DNA of 64,000 nt from Pirellulaceae bacterium (GTDB taxonomy: Bacteria; Planctomycetota; Planctomycetia; Pirellulales; Pirellulaceae): positions 1 to 64,000 of the forward strand of contig JAHDXO010000041.1 of NCBI GenBank assembly GCA_023382975.1, written 5' to 3'. This document shows positions 42,001-51,430 of the stretch, piece after piece. Both the position numbers and the translations under genes were made by a program. The notes beneath the pieces were generated by a model. That model saw nothing but the letters and a program-made list of their open reading frames with translations, was not told where the DNA came from and searched no databases. Numbering within the stretch: the stretch's first letter is position 1; every line of letters begins with the position of its first letter.

Positions 42001-44504
42001 AACGCTACATCGTAGACGAAGCTGGTCGGATCGTGTGGGATGGATCGCGGCGGATCGTCCGTCCCGCGCTGCCAGATGTTCACCAACCCTTCCCAGCCGC
42101 CGGCAGCGAAACGGTTTCCGTCGGCCGAAACGGCGACCGATTCCAGACGCGCGCCGGCGTCGCGGACGCGCGAGCCCTGTTCGCACAGGAACTTCAGGCG
42201 TCCCCACTCCCAGTTGCGCAGATTCGCTTGGCACTCGTCCAGCAGTTCGCGGGCCGCGTTGTAGGCGTTTTCGTCGATCTTGGCCGCGGCCAGACCAATC
42301 AGGGCGACGTAGGCCTGGTACTCGGCGTTCGCCCGCTCGCGCGCCTCGGCCAGCTTGGCTTCGCGCTCTTGCTGTTCGGCCAGTTCGGCAGCCAGCTTGG
42401 CTTCGCGTTCTTTCTCTTGAGCCGCGATTGCTGCCTCTTTCGCTTGCCGTTCCTCTTCTTTGGCCAGTCGCTCCTTTTCCTTGGCTTGCCGCTCTTGTTC
42501 CTGGGCCTGTTCTGCGGCTCGGCGCGCTGCCTCCGCCTGGCTGCGGGCCAGCGCTTCGGCGTCCCGCGCGGCTTCGGCCTTGATCCGCTCAGCTTCAGCC
42601 TTAATCCGCTCGGCTTCGGCTCGCTCCCGTTCGGTTTCCGCGACCTGCCGGGCTGCCACTGCCGCCTGCCGCTGGTAGTTCACCGCGACCAGCCCCACCG
42701 AAACCACCAGAAACACCAGAGCCAGCAGCGCGGCCACGACGCGCCGCGTTTGCTTCAAGCGCCGTTGCCGGGCGTCCCGTTCCTGCCTTGCCCGGTCCAA
42801 TTCGACGTACAAGTCCTTCTGCTCGTCGCGCTGGGGATCCAGCAGGGACAGCCCGAGATCGAAATCGCCCTTGTGCAGAGCGCAACGGGCATATTCCGTG
42901 CGGGCGGTCACGACGCCTCGCTGCGCCTCGGCGTTACCCGGCCACAGGCCGAGCGCCTCTTCGAACGCGAACACGGCGCGGGCGTATTCCTGGTAATCCT
43001 CGCTGCGCCGCGCTTCGGCCAGTTCCTGCTCGGCGCGCGCGGCGAGGGCGATGCTTTCGACGTGCGACATGTATCCGCGAACCGCGTCCTGGAAGTCGCG
43101 CACCGAGGCGTGGCGGTCGGTCGGACTGGTGGCCATCGCCGTCATCGCGATGTCCAGCAACTCGCCCTGCTTGTCCGTCGGGACGATGTGGTTCCGGGCT
43201 GCAGCAGACAGGCATTTCATCACGTCGGCGCCGGAGTGGGGCGGCGTGCCGGTGATGATCTCGAACAGGATCGCGCCCAGCAGATAGATATCGCTGGCAT
43301 AGGTGATCCGCTCGAACGGACCGCGGGCCATCTCCGGCGCCATGTAGGCCGGTGTGCCGCCCATGTTGCCGGCGACCTCGATCCCTTCGCTTTTGTGGAA
43401 TTCCGCCGTGGGAATCGCCAGCCCCCAGTCCATCACCAGGACTTCGCCGAAGTCGCCCAACATCACGTTTTCCGGCTTCAGGTCGCGATGGATCACGCCG
43501 CGCGCGTGCGCGAACGCCACCGCATCGGCAACTCGCATCAGGATTGCCAGATTTTCGTTCAGCGACAATGTGCCGATCTTCTTGTCCCAGGGAGTGCCCT
43601 GGACTCGCTTCATCGAATAGAACAGGGCCCCATCGCGGTTGGCGCCCAGTTCGTAGATCGGCACGATGTTCGGGTGGTCCAAGTCGCCGGTGATCACCGC
43701 TTCGGAGAGGAACTTCTGCCGTTGCCGTTCATCCGTCGCTGTGTGCGATTTCAGCATCTTGACCGCAACGTCGCGGTTGATCGAGGCCTGGCGCGCCGAA
43801 TACACGACGCCCATCCCGCCTTCGCCCAGGACGTTCAGCAGGTCGTAATCCGTGCCGCCCGTGTCGGGTTCGGCCTCTTCCGCCACTCGCATGGCACGCT
43901 GGCCGATGACCAAGGTGGCACCGTGCGAGACGGTCTTCGAGAGCTTGCCCTTGATCGTCATGCCCGGTCGCGAGGCGCTGATGTCTTCGCCCCAGACGGC
44001 CGTCATGTGAGATTCCAGCTCTTGCGGCGCAACGGCGTCGTCCAGGGTTGCCGCCGTCTGTCCGACCGCTGCCGAAGGTGCTGCGGCGCTGTCGATGTTG
44101 ACCGTCGGCTGCGTCGACGTTGCAGCGGGACGGCGATTCGAGGGCGTCCTGCCCGACGGCGGCCCCGCGTATTCGATCGTCTTGTCGACGGCGACGTCCG
44201 GAACCGTCTTGTCAGCGCGCGGTTTGGGTTTCTCGGCCGGGGGACTGTCGTATTCGATCGTTTTGTCGACGGCGATGTCCGGGACCGTCTTGTCAGCGCG
44301 CGGTTTAGGCTTCTCGGCCGGGGGGCTGTCGTACTCGATCGTCTTATCGACGGCGATGTCCGGGACCGTCTTGTCAGCACGCGGTTTCGGCTTCTCGGCC
44401 GGGGGGCTGTCGTACTCGATCGTCTTATCGACGGCGATGTCCGGGACCGTCTTGTCAGCGCGCGGTTTGGATGGTTCGTCCGAAGACGGAGGAAGTTTGG
44501 CCAT
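39063..44504 (-). CDS. giant Ser/Thr kinase with N-terminal repeats, coiled coil, WD40 propellers and embedded HTH
   Basis: An 1813-residue kinase. Residues 14-117 are four 27-residue repeats. The kinase domain (about 218-480) has L-G-E-G-G-M-G-V-V (226-234), H-R-D-L-K-P-E-N (339-346) and D-W-G in place of D-F-G (359-361). Then a helical region, a transmembrane helix (about 610-632), an Ala/Glu/Lys/Arg-rich coiled coil (640-740) and about 16 WD40 repeats (780-1800). Around residues 1380-1435 the propeller is interrupted by a Cro/C1-like HTH. The gene starts 25 bases after the giant exported protein and is transcribed with it. SD-like GGAG lies about 12 bases before ATG 44504. Confidence 0.92.
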   Translation of the reverse strand: MAKLPPSSDEPSKPRADKTVPDIAVDKTIEYDSPPAEKPKPRADKTVPDIAVDKTIEYDSPPAEKPKPRADKTVPDIAVDKTIEYDSPPAEKPKPRADKTVPDVAVDKTIEYAGPPSGRTPSNRRPAATSTQPTVNIDSAAAPSAAVGQTAATLDDAVAPQELESHMTAVWGEDISASRPGMTIKGKLSKTVSHGATLVIGQRAMRVAEEAEPDTGGTDYDLLNVLGEGGMGVVYSARQASINRDVAVKMLKSHTATDERQRQKFLSEAVITGDLDHPNIVPIYELGANRDGALFYSMKRVQGTPWDKKIGTLSLNENLAILMRVADAVAFAHARGVIHRDLKPENVMLGDFGEVLVMDWGLAIPTAEFHKSEGIEVAGNMGGTPAYMAPEMARGPFERITYASDIYLLGAILFEIITGTPPHSGADVMKCLSAAARNHIVPTDKQGELLDIAMTAMATSPTDRHASVRDFQDAVRGYMSHVESIALAARAEQELAEARRSEDYQEYARAVFAFEEALGLWPGNAEAQRGVVTARTEYARCALHKGDFDLGLSLLDPQRDEQKDLYVELDRARQERDARQRRLKQTRRVVAALLALVFLVVSVGLVAVNYQRQAAVAARQVAETERERAEAERIKAEAERIKAEAARDAEALARSQAEAARRAAEQAQEQERQAKEKERLAKEEERQAKEAAIAAQEKEREAKLAAELAEQQEREAKLAEARERANAEYQAYVALIGLAAAKIDENAYNAARELLDECQANLRNWEWGRLKFLCEQGSRVRDAGARLESVAVSADGNRFAAGGWEGLVNIWQRGTDDPPRSIPHDPTSFVYDVAFSPDGRLLATGSSDRAGGFLRLWDADTGQLVRRLDGHDDTVLSVRFSRDGQRLLTSSYDNTARLWDVASGRVLQTFAGHDWWVWSARFSPDERRIVTASHDGTVLIWSVETGQPVGPPFMGHRRGDSQAPVYIAEFSPVADPPMVASGGLDSRVLLWNPDEIQPFDYEAVIQGERTTPQPFVELKGHRAAVRSLAFSANGTILLSGCQDNAVNVWDVPAGQLIKSLRGHGGGVLSCRFTDDDRVAVSASHDKTVRFWDIDGYEEARVLRGKILDGHLDAILAASFSRDGRQVITASRDRSAKLWDAVSGQETRMFREGHEFTTSTVTFFQQDTRLLTSALDNSTRIWDVATGSEQVELRLMGTGLHGAASVSPDGRWILTGGNLVKDDQGQSGWIAQLWDGASGEQIRELRGHDSEVTAVAISPDAQWLFTGDRNGRCILWDRATGQERRRFSDDGPIHAAVFLPDGQRLLTANDYRSVRQWQLPDCREIDTLRLEHPGAVVSMSVSRDGRLALTSCTDGLVRLWDVDQATVVRSLPVRGGRAAVAENLRQAMQEVGWDERQLAVASRVDQAVIAELLAADRDGAPEILASLSKALEIAPDRLVRIVVSVTLSPDGETGLTVAAEDRVVRCWDLRDGREITFPQEQNRLGPFLDFGGRRRGIVWAASFSGQGNQVATAGGDSARLWDLRRAALPGERELMVFSPHGSVASADLSPDGRWVVTASWDRSARIWDAQTRQTVRKLGREQDSLADQHQGRVNGAVFSPDGQRILTVSDDGTAKLWTVGTWQLERTLSGHTGPVLHGAFSHDGTQIVTSSEDTTARLWDTATGKERLVLRGHDLAVLQAAFSTDDQRLVTGSDDNTAIVWDLQQNPPAKIHTLGGHTAGITSVAFLPDEMSTRILTGSKDYTAILWDATTGQEIMTLKGHLQEVTAVGFSPDSRFALTGSRDGTAILWLTQGWREPNATNETAPVKPAGTATR
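44154..44465 (-). repeat. four 81-bp tandem repeats encoding 27-residue units
   Basis: The unit P-R-A-D-K-T-V-P-D-I-A-V-D-K-T-I-E-Y (plus D-S-P-P-A-E-K-P-K) is repeated four times at the N-terminus of the kinase; the last copy diverges at its end. Each unit has a threonine with aspartate at +3 (T-V-P-D), the preference of FHA domains. Confidence 0.9.
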
Positions 44505-44529
44505 CGTTCGTCATGCTCCGGTAGTGCCG

Positions 44530-47500
44530 TCAATTCTGCTGATCGCTGCTCATCCGTCTCCGCCGACGGCCGAATTTCGTTCCCGTTCTTCCTGCTTGCT
44601 CCAAGGCGCGATCCAACCGGTCGATCCGGCGGCGCGCGCTCCAAGCCGCCAGCGCAGCGGCACCGGCGGCCCCCGTGTCCTGCTGCTCGCCAGCGGCGGG
44701 ATCAGCCGGTGGATCGTCAGCAGCGGGACCGACCGGCTGCTCTGCGCCGGCGGGTTCGGCCTGCGACTCGGCCGCCGCGCCGTTCGGACTCTCGCCGGAA
44801 TCGCTGCCGGGCTGACGTTCCATGACATCGTCGCGGAAATCGGCCGGCACGATTCGACCCTGGTACACGTGGATTTCGCGAATCAGACGAATGCGCTGCG
44901 AGTTGGCTTCCTGCAAGTACACCCGGTAGTGTCCGTTGGGAAACTTGCGGAACAGCGTGTCCAGGCCGCGGTCGAAAGCGTCGAGCGGCAATTCCACATC
45001 CGGACCTTCCTTGCCCGCCGCGTCGACGCGCCGGAAGAAGATCCGCATCGCGCCGATCGAAGCCTGCTCCGCGGCGGCCGCCTGCAAAGCGTACATTTCT
45101 TCCTGCCGGATCGTGGGAGCGACGTCGGTCAGTACGTACACCACGGGCGTTATCGGACGCAACTCGACGGGCACGATCACCGACTCGGTCACCTTGACGA
45201 ATCCAAACAGCCCGGTTCCCGGCACCGTCAATTCCGTCTCGACTGTCGTGGAAAGCTCACCCCCGCCCTCGCGGAACACGATGCCGCGGACGAATCCGCC
45301 AGCCGAATCTTCTACGTTGCGGCCATCGTACCGGATCGTCACCTTGACCGGAATCGGTGCCGCCGGATTCTCTGGATCCGGCAAGTTGTCCGGCTGATAG
45401 ACGTAACTCAAACGATAGGTGTCTTCCGATACGAAATCATTCCCGCCCGAGAATGTGCCCTCCGGTCGATACGTCAAGACCGTACCGTCTCCCCAATCAA
45501 CTTCGATCTGATAGTTTACGACGCCCGGATCGTTCACCGTTACATCGATGTACCCAATTCCGGCTGAATTGACGTTCGAGCCGCCTTGATCCACCGGCAC
45601 CACGACCACCGCGATCGGCGGCGGTGGTGTCGGCACCGTTTCGTTCGCTTCATTCTCGGTCGGCAAACCCTTCACCTGCCCCGTGCCGGTTTGGACGACG
45701 ACACCGTCCTGTAGATTGATCGATCCGCCCGCATCGATCAGGATCAATCCCTCGCCGTTTTCCAGTGCTCCACCACTTGTCTGGATATCATTGACAATGT
45801 CGATATCGCCGTCGGCCTTGAGCGCAATACTGCCCGTCCCTGCGCTGCCTCCGACCACTGTCCCCAACGTGCCGATGGCCAGATCTCCGGTGTTGGTGAT
45901 TTGGACATCGCCGGTGCTCAGATTGCGAAACGCCAGAACGTCGATCGCGGTCTCCAAGGCGTCACTGCTTCCGATGCCGCCCGCGGCGGTCAGGGACGCC
46001 GATCCGGCAGTGATGTTCATCGCATCGCCGTTGGTGTCCGAGATCGGTCCACCCGCAACGATCGTCACTCGTCCATCGTCGCCCGTTTGCAGAGCCGCAA
46101 TCGCCGCCCCGCCGCCACCGCCCACCGCGATGTGAATCGCATCCTCGCTATCGTTCGTCGTTTGAATCACCATGCCGTCGGCCTGCGTGAACCCCTGGGT
46201 GCCGGTTCCGTCCTGATTGGCTGCAATCGCGATCGTACTGGCACCCGCGTTTAGTCCGGCCCCAGAATGGATCGAGATCGCGTTTTGAGCCGCAAGATCG
46301 ACCGTGCCCACCGTCGTGATCGTCGCCGAATTCAGCGCGATGGCATTTGTAGTGACGCTCAGGTTCCCGCCGATCCCCGTCCCGCTCGTCCCGTTGAACG
46401 TCGTCGTCCCGCTTCCAGCCACTTGTGTCACATTCCCCGTCGTTTCCAGCGTCGAGGAAAACGTCACATCTGCAGCGCTGTTGATCGTGATCGCCCCCAA
46501 CGCTCCGTCAGTTGCCGCGCCGACCGCTTCGGTGAATGTCGCGTTCCCGGCGCCCGCCGTGAGCGTCAGCGAGTTGGCCTCGCTCGCCGCGCTGTCGACG
46601 GTGTCGCCGAACAGCACCGCGCTGTTGGTCGTTTGCACCGAGACCGGGCTGTCGAGTACGACCGCGTCGTTGTAGGCCTGCGCGCCGGTGGTGGTTACGT
46701 TACCGTTCAGTTCCGTGCTGCCGCCCGCATCGGTCGTCAGACCTGCCGCCGCGACCGTGCTGGCGAACCGCGTGACCCCCGAGCTGTTGACCAACACGGC
46801 GCCCAACGCTCCGCCGGTCCCCGCGCCGACCGCTTCGGCAAAAGTCACGTTGCCAGCGCCCGCTGTAACGATCAGGCCGTGTCCGTCGCCGGCGCTGCTG
46901 TTCACCGTCCCGTTGAAATCGACATTCCCGTCGGTGCCCGTGGCGTGGTCGGTGTTGATAGAGAGGTTGTCGGAAACGGTGAGCGGGCCGTTGAAAATGA
47001 CGGAACCAGCGTTGGCTCCGCTGGCGGTGTCGATACTGCTGGCGGAAACGTCGATCGCCTCGGCGGTCAATGTCAAGTTACCGGCAGAAGTGGCGGAACC
47101 GAGCAACAGATTCGCGCCGAGGGCGATGGTGTCGTCACCCTCTTGGCCGTCGATGATCAGCGAGGCGCGGAAGGCTGGATCGACCGAATCGACCGCGATT
47201 TGATCGTCCATCACGCCGCCGTCGATGGTCAATGTGACGCTTGGGTTGGCGAACACGACATCGACGAAGGTCGAACCGGACAACTCCATCTGTCCGCCGT
47301 CCGCGTGGTCTTGGAGAGTGACGTCGGGATTCTCGGAATCCGGCAGAGCAAACTGCCGGTCTTCTGCCTCGATCGTATCGACGATCTGTTCGAGTTCGGT
47401 GTAGGAGATCGCGAGCGTTCCGTTGAAATACACGAATCCGTCCGTGGCGTTGGTCAAGTCGTGGTCGACCGTTGTTGCGGTTCCACCGACGATTTCGAGA

Positions 47501-50500
47501 CGGTCGCCTTCCGGATTGCCTTGCGGGCTGCCTTCGCCTCCCGTTCCGCCGTGGAAGAAGATCTGATTGTCGAGGGTAAAAACGCCGTCCGGCGGATTGA
47601 CGATGATGAAGCGGTCGTCGCCCAGTTTCCCGTTGAAAATGACTCCGGTCGGGTTGGTCCAGGGGATCGGGGTGAGTATCGTTTCATGAAGGCCACCGAG
47701 ATCCCACGTGAAGGAGATGGTGACGTTGTCGGGATCGGTCGCGTCGATGATCAGCAGATCGTCCCCGCAGGAGCCGTTGACCACCAAGTCGCCATGGGCG
47801 AAGAGGCCCGGATTGCCCTGATAGGCGCCGATGTGTGGCGTATCCGTGAAGCAGTCGGCTTGGTACTCGGTCGATGCCCAGGCCGCGACCGATCCGAACG
47901 CGATCTGGTAAGGATCTTCGTCCGGAATTGTCCCGAGGTTGAGGACGGGATCCACGAAGATGTTGTTGCCTAGATCATTGACCAGCGGATTGAAATCCAC
48001 GTCGTTGTCGAAAAAGACGTTGTTCGACACCACAGTTCCCGCCGGGGCATTGATCGCAAAGCCTTGAATGTGCGGAGGCGGAGGAACGCGGTAGAGATTC
48101 AGCGGGATGTCCGTCCCGCTGTCGCCTGCAAAAACGTCGTCGGAGGGCGCGGTGTCGAAACTCCAATGCGCAGCCAGATTGACATCGGGCGCGACCCCGT
48201 TGGCGTGAATCGACTGAATCTCGGCCAACGTCAGCGTCTTGTCGAAAAACGCAACGTCGTCCATCAGTCCGTTGAGGAAACGGCGATCCGTGCCCTTCTG
48301 GGGAGCGGTTAGGTCGTTGCCGACAATGAACTGCTGACCCGCAGTCGGGTTCGGGTTGTTCCAGCCAGTGCGAACTGGTCCGTTCAGATAACTGACTTCT
48401 GCGCCGTTGACATAGATTCTCCCCGTCTTGGCAGCCAAATCCCACGTCAGCGCAATATGCACCCATTGACCGGCGACCAGCGTCTGGGGTTGACTCCGCA
48501 CCAGCGTCGCATTCGCTCCGTCCGCCTTGTTCGTGTAGAAGTAGATGCGGTTCGACGCATCGATTTGGACTTCCAACGCGCCATGGATCAGGGTCTGTTG
48601 ACGCCCAACTTGGTCAAGCTTGACCCAAAGCGCCAACGATCCATTGGTCCCGATGTCGAAATCCGGATCGGAGAAAGTGGCGTAGTTGGTGAGCCCATCG
48701 AATTCCAAGGCGCCGCCTGGTCCGCTGCCGAAGTCTATACCTAGGCCGTCGCGCCACTCCGCCGTGTCTTGGGCGCCCAGCGGAGTGCCATCGGGAACGA
48801 TGGTCAGTGGCAGTCCCTTGACCGCATCTGCCGCCACGGCTCCCGAGCTTTGATCCAAGGTCCAGTGCAGAACCAGATTGCCCGCCGGGCCGTCCAACGC
48901 CCCGTTGCCTCCCGCGTTTGCCAATGCGGCCATTTGCCCCGCGGTAAGCGTTGCATCGAAGAACGCCAGATCGTCTACCTTCCCGTTCAGGTTTCGTCCC
49001 GGAGTTGTCGGATCGTCGCCTACGAAGAATGTGATTCCAGCAGTTGGATTCGGATTGTTCCAGCCGCTCCGCACCGGGCCATGCGTGTAGCCGGTGGGAG
49101 CTTCGACACCGTTGACGTAAATCCGCCCCGTCTTGGTGCTCAGATCCCAAGTGATCCCGACGTGGACCCACTGACCGGTCTGCAGAATCGAGGTGAGAGG
49201 CTGGGTGCGCACCAGGGTTGCTGTCGAACCATCCGCCTTGTTGGTATAGAAATAGATCCGGTTCGAAGCGTCAATCTGCACCTCCATAGCTCCATGCACC
49301 AGAGTTTGTTGACGCCCGAGTTCGTTCAGATTTACCCACAGTGACAATCCGCCATTGGCACCGATGTTCAAATCCGGATCCACGAACCAACCGTAGTCGT
49401 CGAATCCGTCGAAGCTTAACGCTCCCTCGAACACGCCCCCCGCCGGTTGCCAGAGCGGTTCCGTTCCAGCCTGCGGTCCCGTGTACTTGTACCCTTGGAA
49501 AATGTTGTCCCGGATCACGATCGGACCGCTGGCGGGCAGCAATGGATCGATGTGGATGGCCTCGGGAATCGGTTGGTTGCCCAGTTGATTGACGAGATCG
49601 GAATCCTGGAAGTGGAAGGTGTTGTGAACGATGTACAGGCCGTCCGAGGTCGTGGCGTTGGGCTGCCAGTTGGTGATTGCCCACAGTCCCGTGCCGTCCG
49701 ATTTGAAGTCCCCGTACACCTGATTGTTCACGCCCACACGATGTGCGAAGTAATTGAACGAGATCTCGCCGCTGGTCGGCGCGCCATATTCCATGTAGAT
49801 CGGACTGTACCAGTAATGGCTCTCTTCGAAGCGGTTGTGCGAGATCAACATCCGCTCGCCCGCCCCGCGGATCGCGGCTCGGAAGTACGTGCCGGTGAAT
49901 CGGCTGTTGGTGACCGTCAGATCGTTTCTCGTGCCGACATAGATCGCGACACGGATGTCGTTGCCGTCGAAACGCACGTCGTCAAAGGTCGTGTGATCGG
50001 CGGGAGTGTCGAGCCACACCAGGTAGCCGTTGCCCACGTTGGCATTCGACGGTACGTCGGTCCAGCCTGCGAACTGCAAACTCTGGAACGTCACGTCCGG
50101 GGCATTCACCTGGACCGTCCGGAGTTCCGTGCCCGTTGCCTGTCCGGAACGTCGGATGATCGTTTCGTCTTGACCGGCGCCGATGATCGTGACGGACTTG
50201 TCGACATCGATCTGTCCCGTATGCACGTACGTACCCGCAGCGATATGGACCGTGTCTCCGGCATCGGCGACATCGATTCCGCGCTGGATTCCCAGCGTGC
50301 TAGTCGTCACGTAGACGCTGTCCGGCACCCAGGTGACCCGACCGAAGGTGCCGTTGTCGAGGGCATGTGTGATGCGATCCTCGATCTCGAAATTGTCGGC
50401 CCGTTCCGAGGTGTCGAGAAGGTTGCCGTTGAGTTGCAGTGTATTGCCGACGATGTCTAGCGAGGCCGAGTCCTGCCAAGTCATCAATTGCCCGGCACCG

Positions 50501-51234
50501 CGCACGTTGAGCGTGTTATCGCCACTGGAAAGGTCGAGTTCACCGCCCGCGTGGACCAAAATGGCGGACTGATCGAAGCCGTCCGATTCATGCACGATCG
50601 TGTCGGTCAGCGTCAACCAGCCGCCCGCCTGAACGACGATCGTGGGATCGTCGCTGGAAACGCTGAACGTCACGCCGTCTTGCACGATGACCTGTCCGGA
50701 CGTTACTTCCAGCGCGGGAGAACCGCCCACGATCGTCACGCCACCGCCCTGGCCATCGAGGACCAGCGTCACGTTTGACGGCAGACTCAGGTTCAGACCT
50801 GAGTACGTTCCTTCGGCAAGTCCTGCGACGATCGTGACTGGAGCGTCTTGCGCGGGCAGAGCCTGGACCATCGTGAGGAAGGCATTCAGTTCGGCAGAGT
50901 CTTCCACCGTGGTGACAACGACTTCTTGGTTCTGGGCCGCGTTGGCAATCGCGAGTTCGAAGAGCCACTGGGGTGTGTCGTGATCGATTGTGGAAGCCAC
51001 CGAGGCCGTGATCGGACCTCCGCCGCTGTTGCAGAGACTCGTCGGTAGCTCCAGTTCCTCCGTCACGGGCGAACAATCGGCCAACGGCATTTGACTGCCG
51101 ACTAAGCTGGCGTCCGCGTTCAACACCCGACGTTCTTCCAATCGAGTGATCGACAACTGGACGTGCGGGTCCAGTCTTGGCGTTTCCTGAACGGAGACGC
51201 TCATCAAACGGGTGATCCAGCGGAAGAGTGGCAT
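44530..51234 (-). CDS. giant exported protein with beta-helix, two LamG domains and filamentous-haemagglutinin-like repeats
   Basis: A 2234-residue protein. Residues 31-41 (R-L-E-E-R-R-V-L-N-A-D) match an N-terminal motif found on many exported planctomycete proteins. A right-handed beta-helix region (about 220-600) is followed by two near-duplicate LamG/concanavalin-like domains (about 605-800 and 840-1030), each with S-L-W-V and W-V-H-V/I. Residues 1350-1800 carry repeated G-A-G-N-[VA]-T-F-x-E-A-V-G-A units like filamentous haemagglutinins. The tail (1990-2234) is Ala/Pro-rich and basic. It is likely a surface or matrix protein. ATG 51234 has AAGGA at seven bases. Promoter at 51347-51375. 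Followed by the kinase after 25 bases. Confidence 0.9.
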   Translation of the reverse strand: MPLFRWITRLMSVSVQETPRLDPHVQLSITRLEERRVLNADASLVGSQMPLADCSPVTEELELPTSLCNSGGGPITASVASTIDHDTPQWLFELAIANAAQNQEVVVTTVEDSAELNAFLTMVQALPAQDAPVTIVAGLAEGTYSGLNLSLPSNVTLVLDGQGGGVTIVGGSPALEVTSGQVIVQDGVTFSVSSDDPTIVVQAGGWLTLTDTIVHESDGFDQSAILVHAGGELDLSSGDNTLNVRGAGQLMTWQDSASLDIVGNTLQLNGNLLDTSERADNFEIEDRITHALDNGTFGRVTWVPDSVYVTTSTLGIQRGIDVADAGDTVHIAAGTYVHTGQIDVDKSVTIIGAGQDETIIRRSGQATGTELRTVQVNAPDVTFQSLQFAGWTDVPSNANVGNGYLVWLDTPADHTTFDDVRFDGNDIRVAIYVGTRNDLTVTNSRFTGTYFRAAIRGAGERMLISHNRFEESHYWYSPIYMEYGAPTSGEISFNYFAHRVGVNNQVYGDFKSDGTGLWAITNWQPNATTSDGLYIVHNTFHFQDSDLVNQLGNQPIPEAIHIDPLLPASGPIVIRDNIFQGYKYTGPQAGTEPLWQPAGGVFEGALSFDGFDDYGWFVDPDLNIGANGGLSLWVNLNELGRQQTLVHGAMEVQIDASNRIYFYTNKADGSTATLVRTQPLTSILQTGQWVHVGITWDLSTKTGRIYVNGVEAPTGYTHGPVRSGWNNPNPTAGITFFVGDDPTTPGRNLNGKVDDLAFFDATLTAGQMAALANAGGNGALDGPAGNLVLHWTLDQSSGAVAADAVKGLPLTIVPDGTPLGAQDTAEWRDGLGIDFGSGPGGALEFDGLTNYATFSDPDFDIGTNGSLALWVKLDQVGRQQTLIHGALEVQIDASNRIYFYTNKADGANATLVRSQPQTLVAGQWVHIALTWDLAAKTGRIYVNGAEVSYLNGPVRTGWNNPNPTAGQQFIVGNDLTAPQKGTDRRFLNGLMDDVAFFDKTLTLAEIQSIHANGVAPDVNLAAHWSFDTAPSDDVFAGDSGTDIPLNLYRVPPPPHIQGFAINAPAGTVVSNNVFFDNDVDFNPLVNDLGNNIFVDPVLNLGTIPDEDPYQIAFGSVAAWASTEYQADCFTDTPHIGAYQGNPGLFAHGDLVVNGSCGDDLLIIDATDPDNVTISFTWDLGGLHETILTPIPWTNPTGVIFNGKLGDDRFIIVNPPDGVFTLDNQIFFHGGTGGEGSPQGNPEGDRLEIVGGTATTVDHDLTNATDGFVYFNGTLAISYTELEQIVDTIEAEDRQFALPDSENPDVTLQDHADGGQMELSGSTFVDVVFANPSVTLTIDGGVMDDQIAVDSVDPAFRASLIIDGQEGDDTIALGANLLLGSATSAGNLTLTAEAIDVSASSIDTASGANAGSVIFNGPLTVSDNLSINTDHATGTDGNVDFNGTVNSSAGDGHGLIVTAGAGNVTFAEAVGAGTGGALGAVLVNSSGVTRFASTVAAAGLTTDAGGSTELNGNVTTTGAQAYNDAVVLDSPVSVQTTNSAVLFGDTVDSAASEANSLTLTAGAGNATFTEAVGAATDGALGAITINSAADVTFSSTLETTGNVTQVAGSGTTTFNGTSGTGIGGNLSVTTNAIALNSATITTVGTVDLAAQNAISIHSGAGLNAGASTIAIAANQDGTGTQGFTQADGMVIQTTNDSEDAIHIAVGGGGGAAIAALQTGDDGRVTIVAGGPISDTNGDAMNITAGSASLTAAGGIGSSDALETAIDVLAFRNLSTGDVQITNTGDLAIGTLGTVVGGSAGTGSIALKADGDIDIVNDIQTSGGALENGEGLILIDAGGSINLQDGVVVQTGTGQVKGLPTENEANETVPTPPPPIAVVVVPVDQGGSNVNSAGIGYIDVTVNDPGVVNYQIEVDWGDGTVLTYRPEGTFSGGNDFVSEDTYRLSYVYQPDNLPDPENPAAPIPVKVTIRYDGRNVEDSAGGFVRGIVFREGGGELSTTVETELTVPGTGLFGFVKVTESVIVPVELRPITPVVYVLTDVAPTIRQEEMYALQAAAAEQASIGAMRIFFRRVDAAGKEGPDVELPLDAFDRGLDTLFRKFPNGHYRVYLQEANSQRIRLIREIHVYQGRIVPADFRDDVMERQPGSDSGESPNGAAAESQAEPAGAEQPVGPAADDPPADPAAGEQQDTGAAGAAALAAWSARRRIDRLDRALEQAGRTGTKFGRRRRRMSSDQQN

Positions 51235-51346
51235 TCGTTTGGTCCTTGCTCGATCGGCTCCTACCGCGTCCGCGGGCTATTTCCGTGAGATTTGTTGACA
51301 AAAAGCAACATCGCCCGGCGAAACGGGTTGCGCCAACTCGAATTCC

Positions 51347-51375
51347 ATTATCATAACACTCGGAATTCGGGTCAA
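51347..51375 (-). promoter_or_regulatory. strong sigma70-like promoter for the giant exported protein
   Basis: On the minus strand TTGACC (51375-51370) and GATAAT (51352-51347) are separated by 17 bases. Predicted start near 51340, about 105 bases upstream of the ATG at 51234. It would drive the giant protein and the kinase together. Confidence 0.6.
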
Positions 51376-51430
51376 ACGAGATGCAGGAATTGCCCGAAGA
51401 ACTACCGCACGGGTGGTTTGATTTGTTCGA

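Noticed and set aside
44154..44465. CRISPR-like array
   Set aside because: The 81-bp repeats are contiguous, in frame and encode a kinase N-terminus; there are no spacers.
41892..44825. 977-codon open frame on the plus strand opposite the giant kinase
   Set aside because: It is antisense to a gene with clear kinase and WD40 motifs. The peptide is Arg/Leu/Gly-rich with no domain; high GC leaves the opposite frame open.
46267..47973. 568-codon plus-strand frame opposite the giant exported protein
   Set aside because: Antisense to the repeats of the exported protein; low-complexity composition and no start signal.
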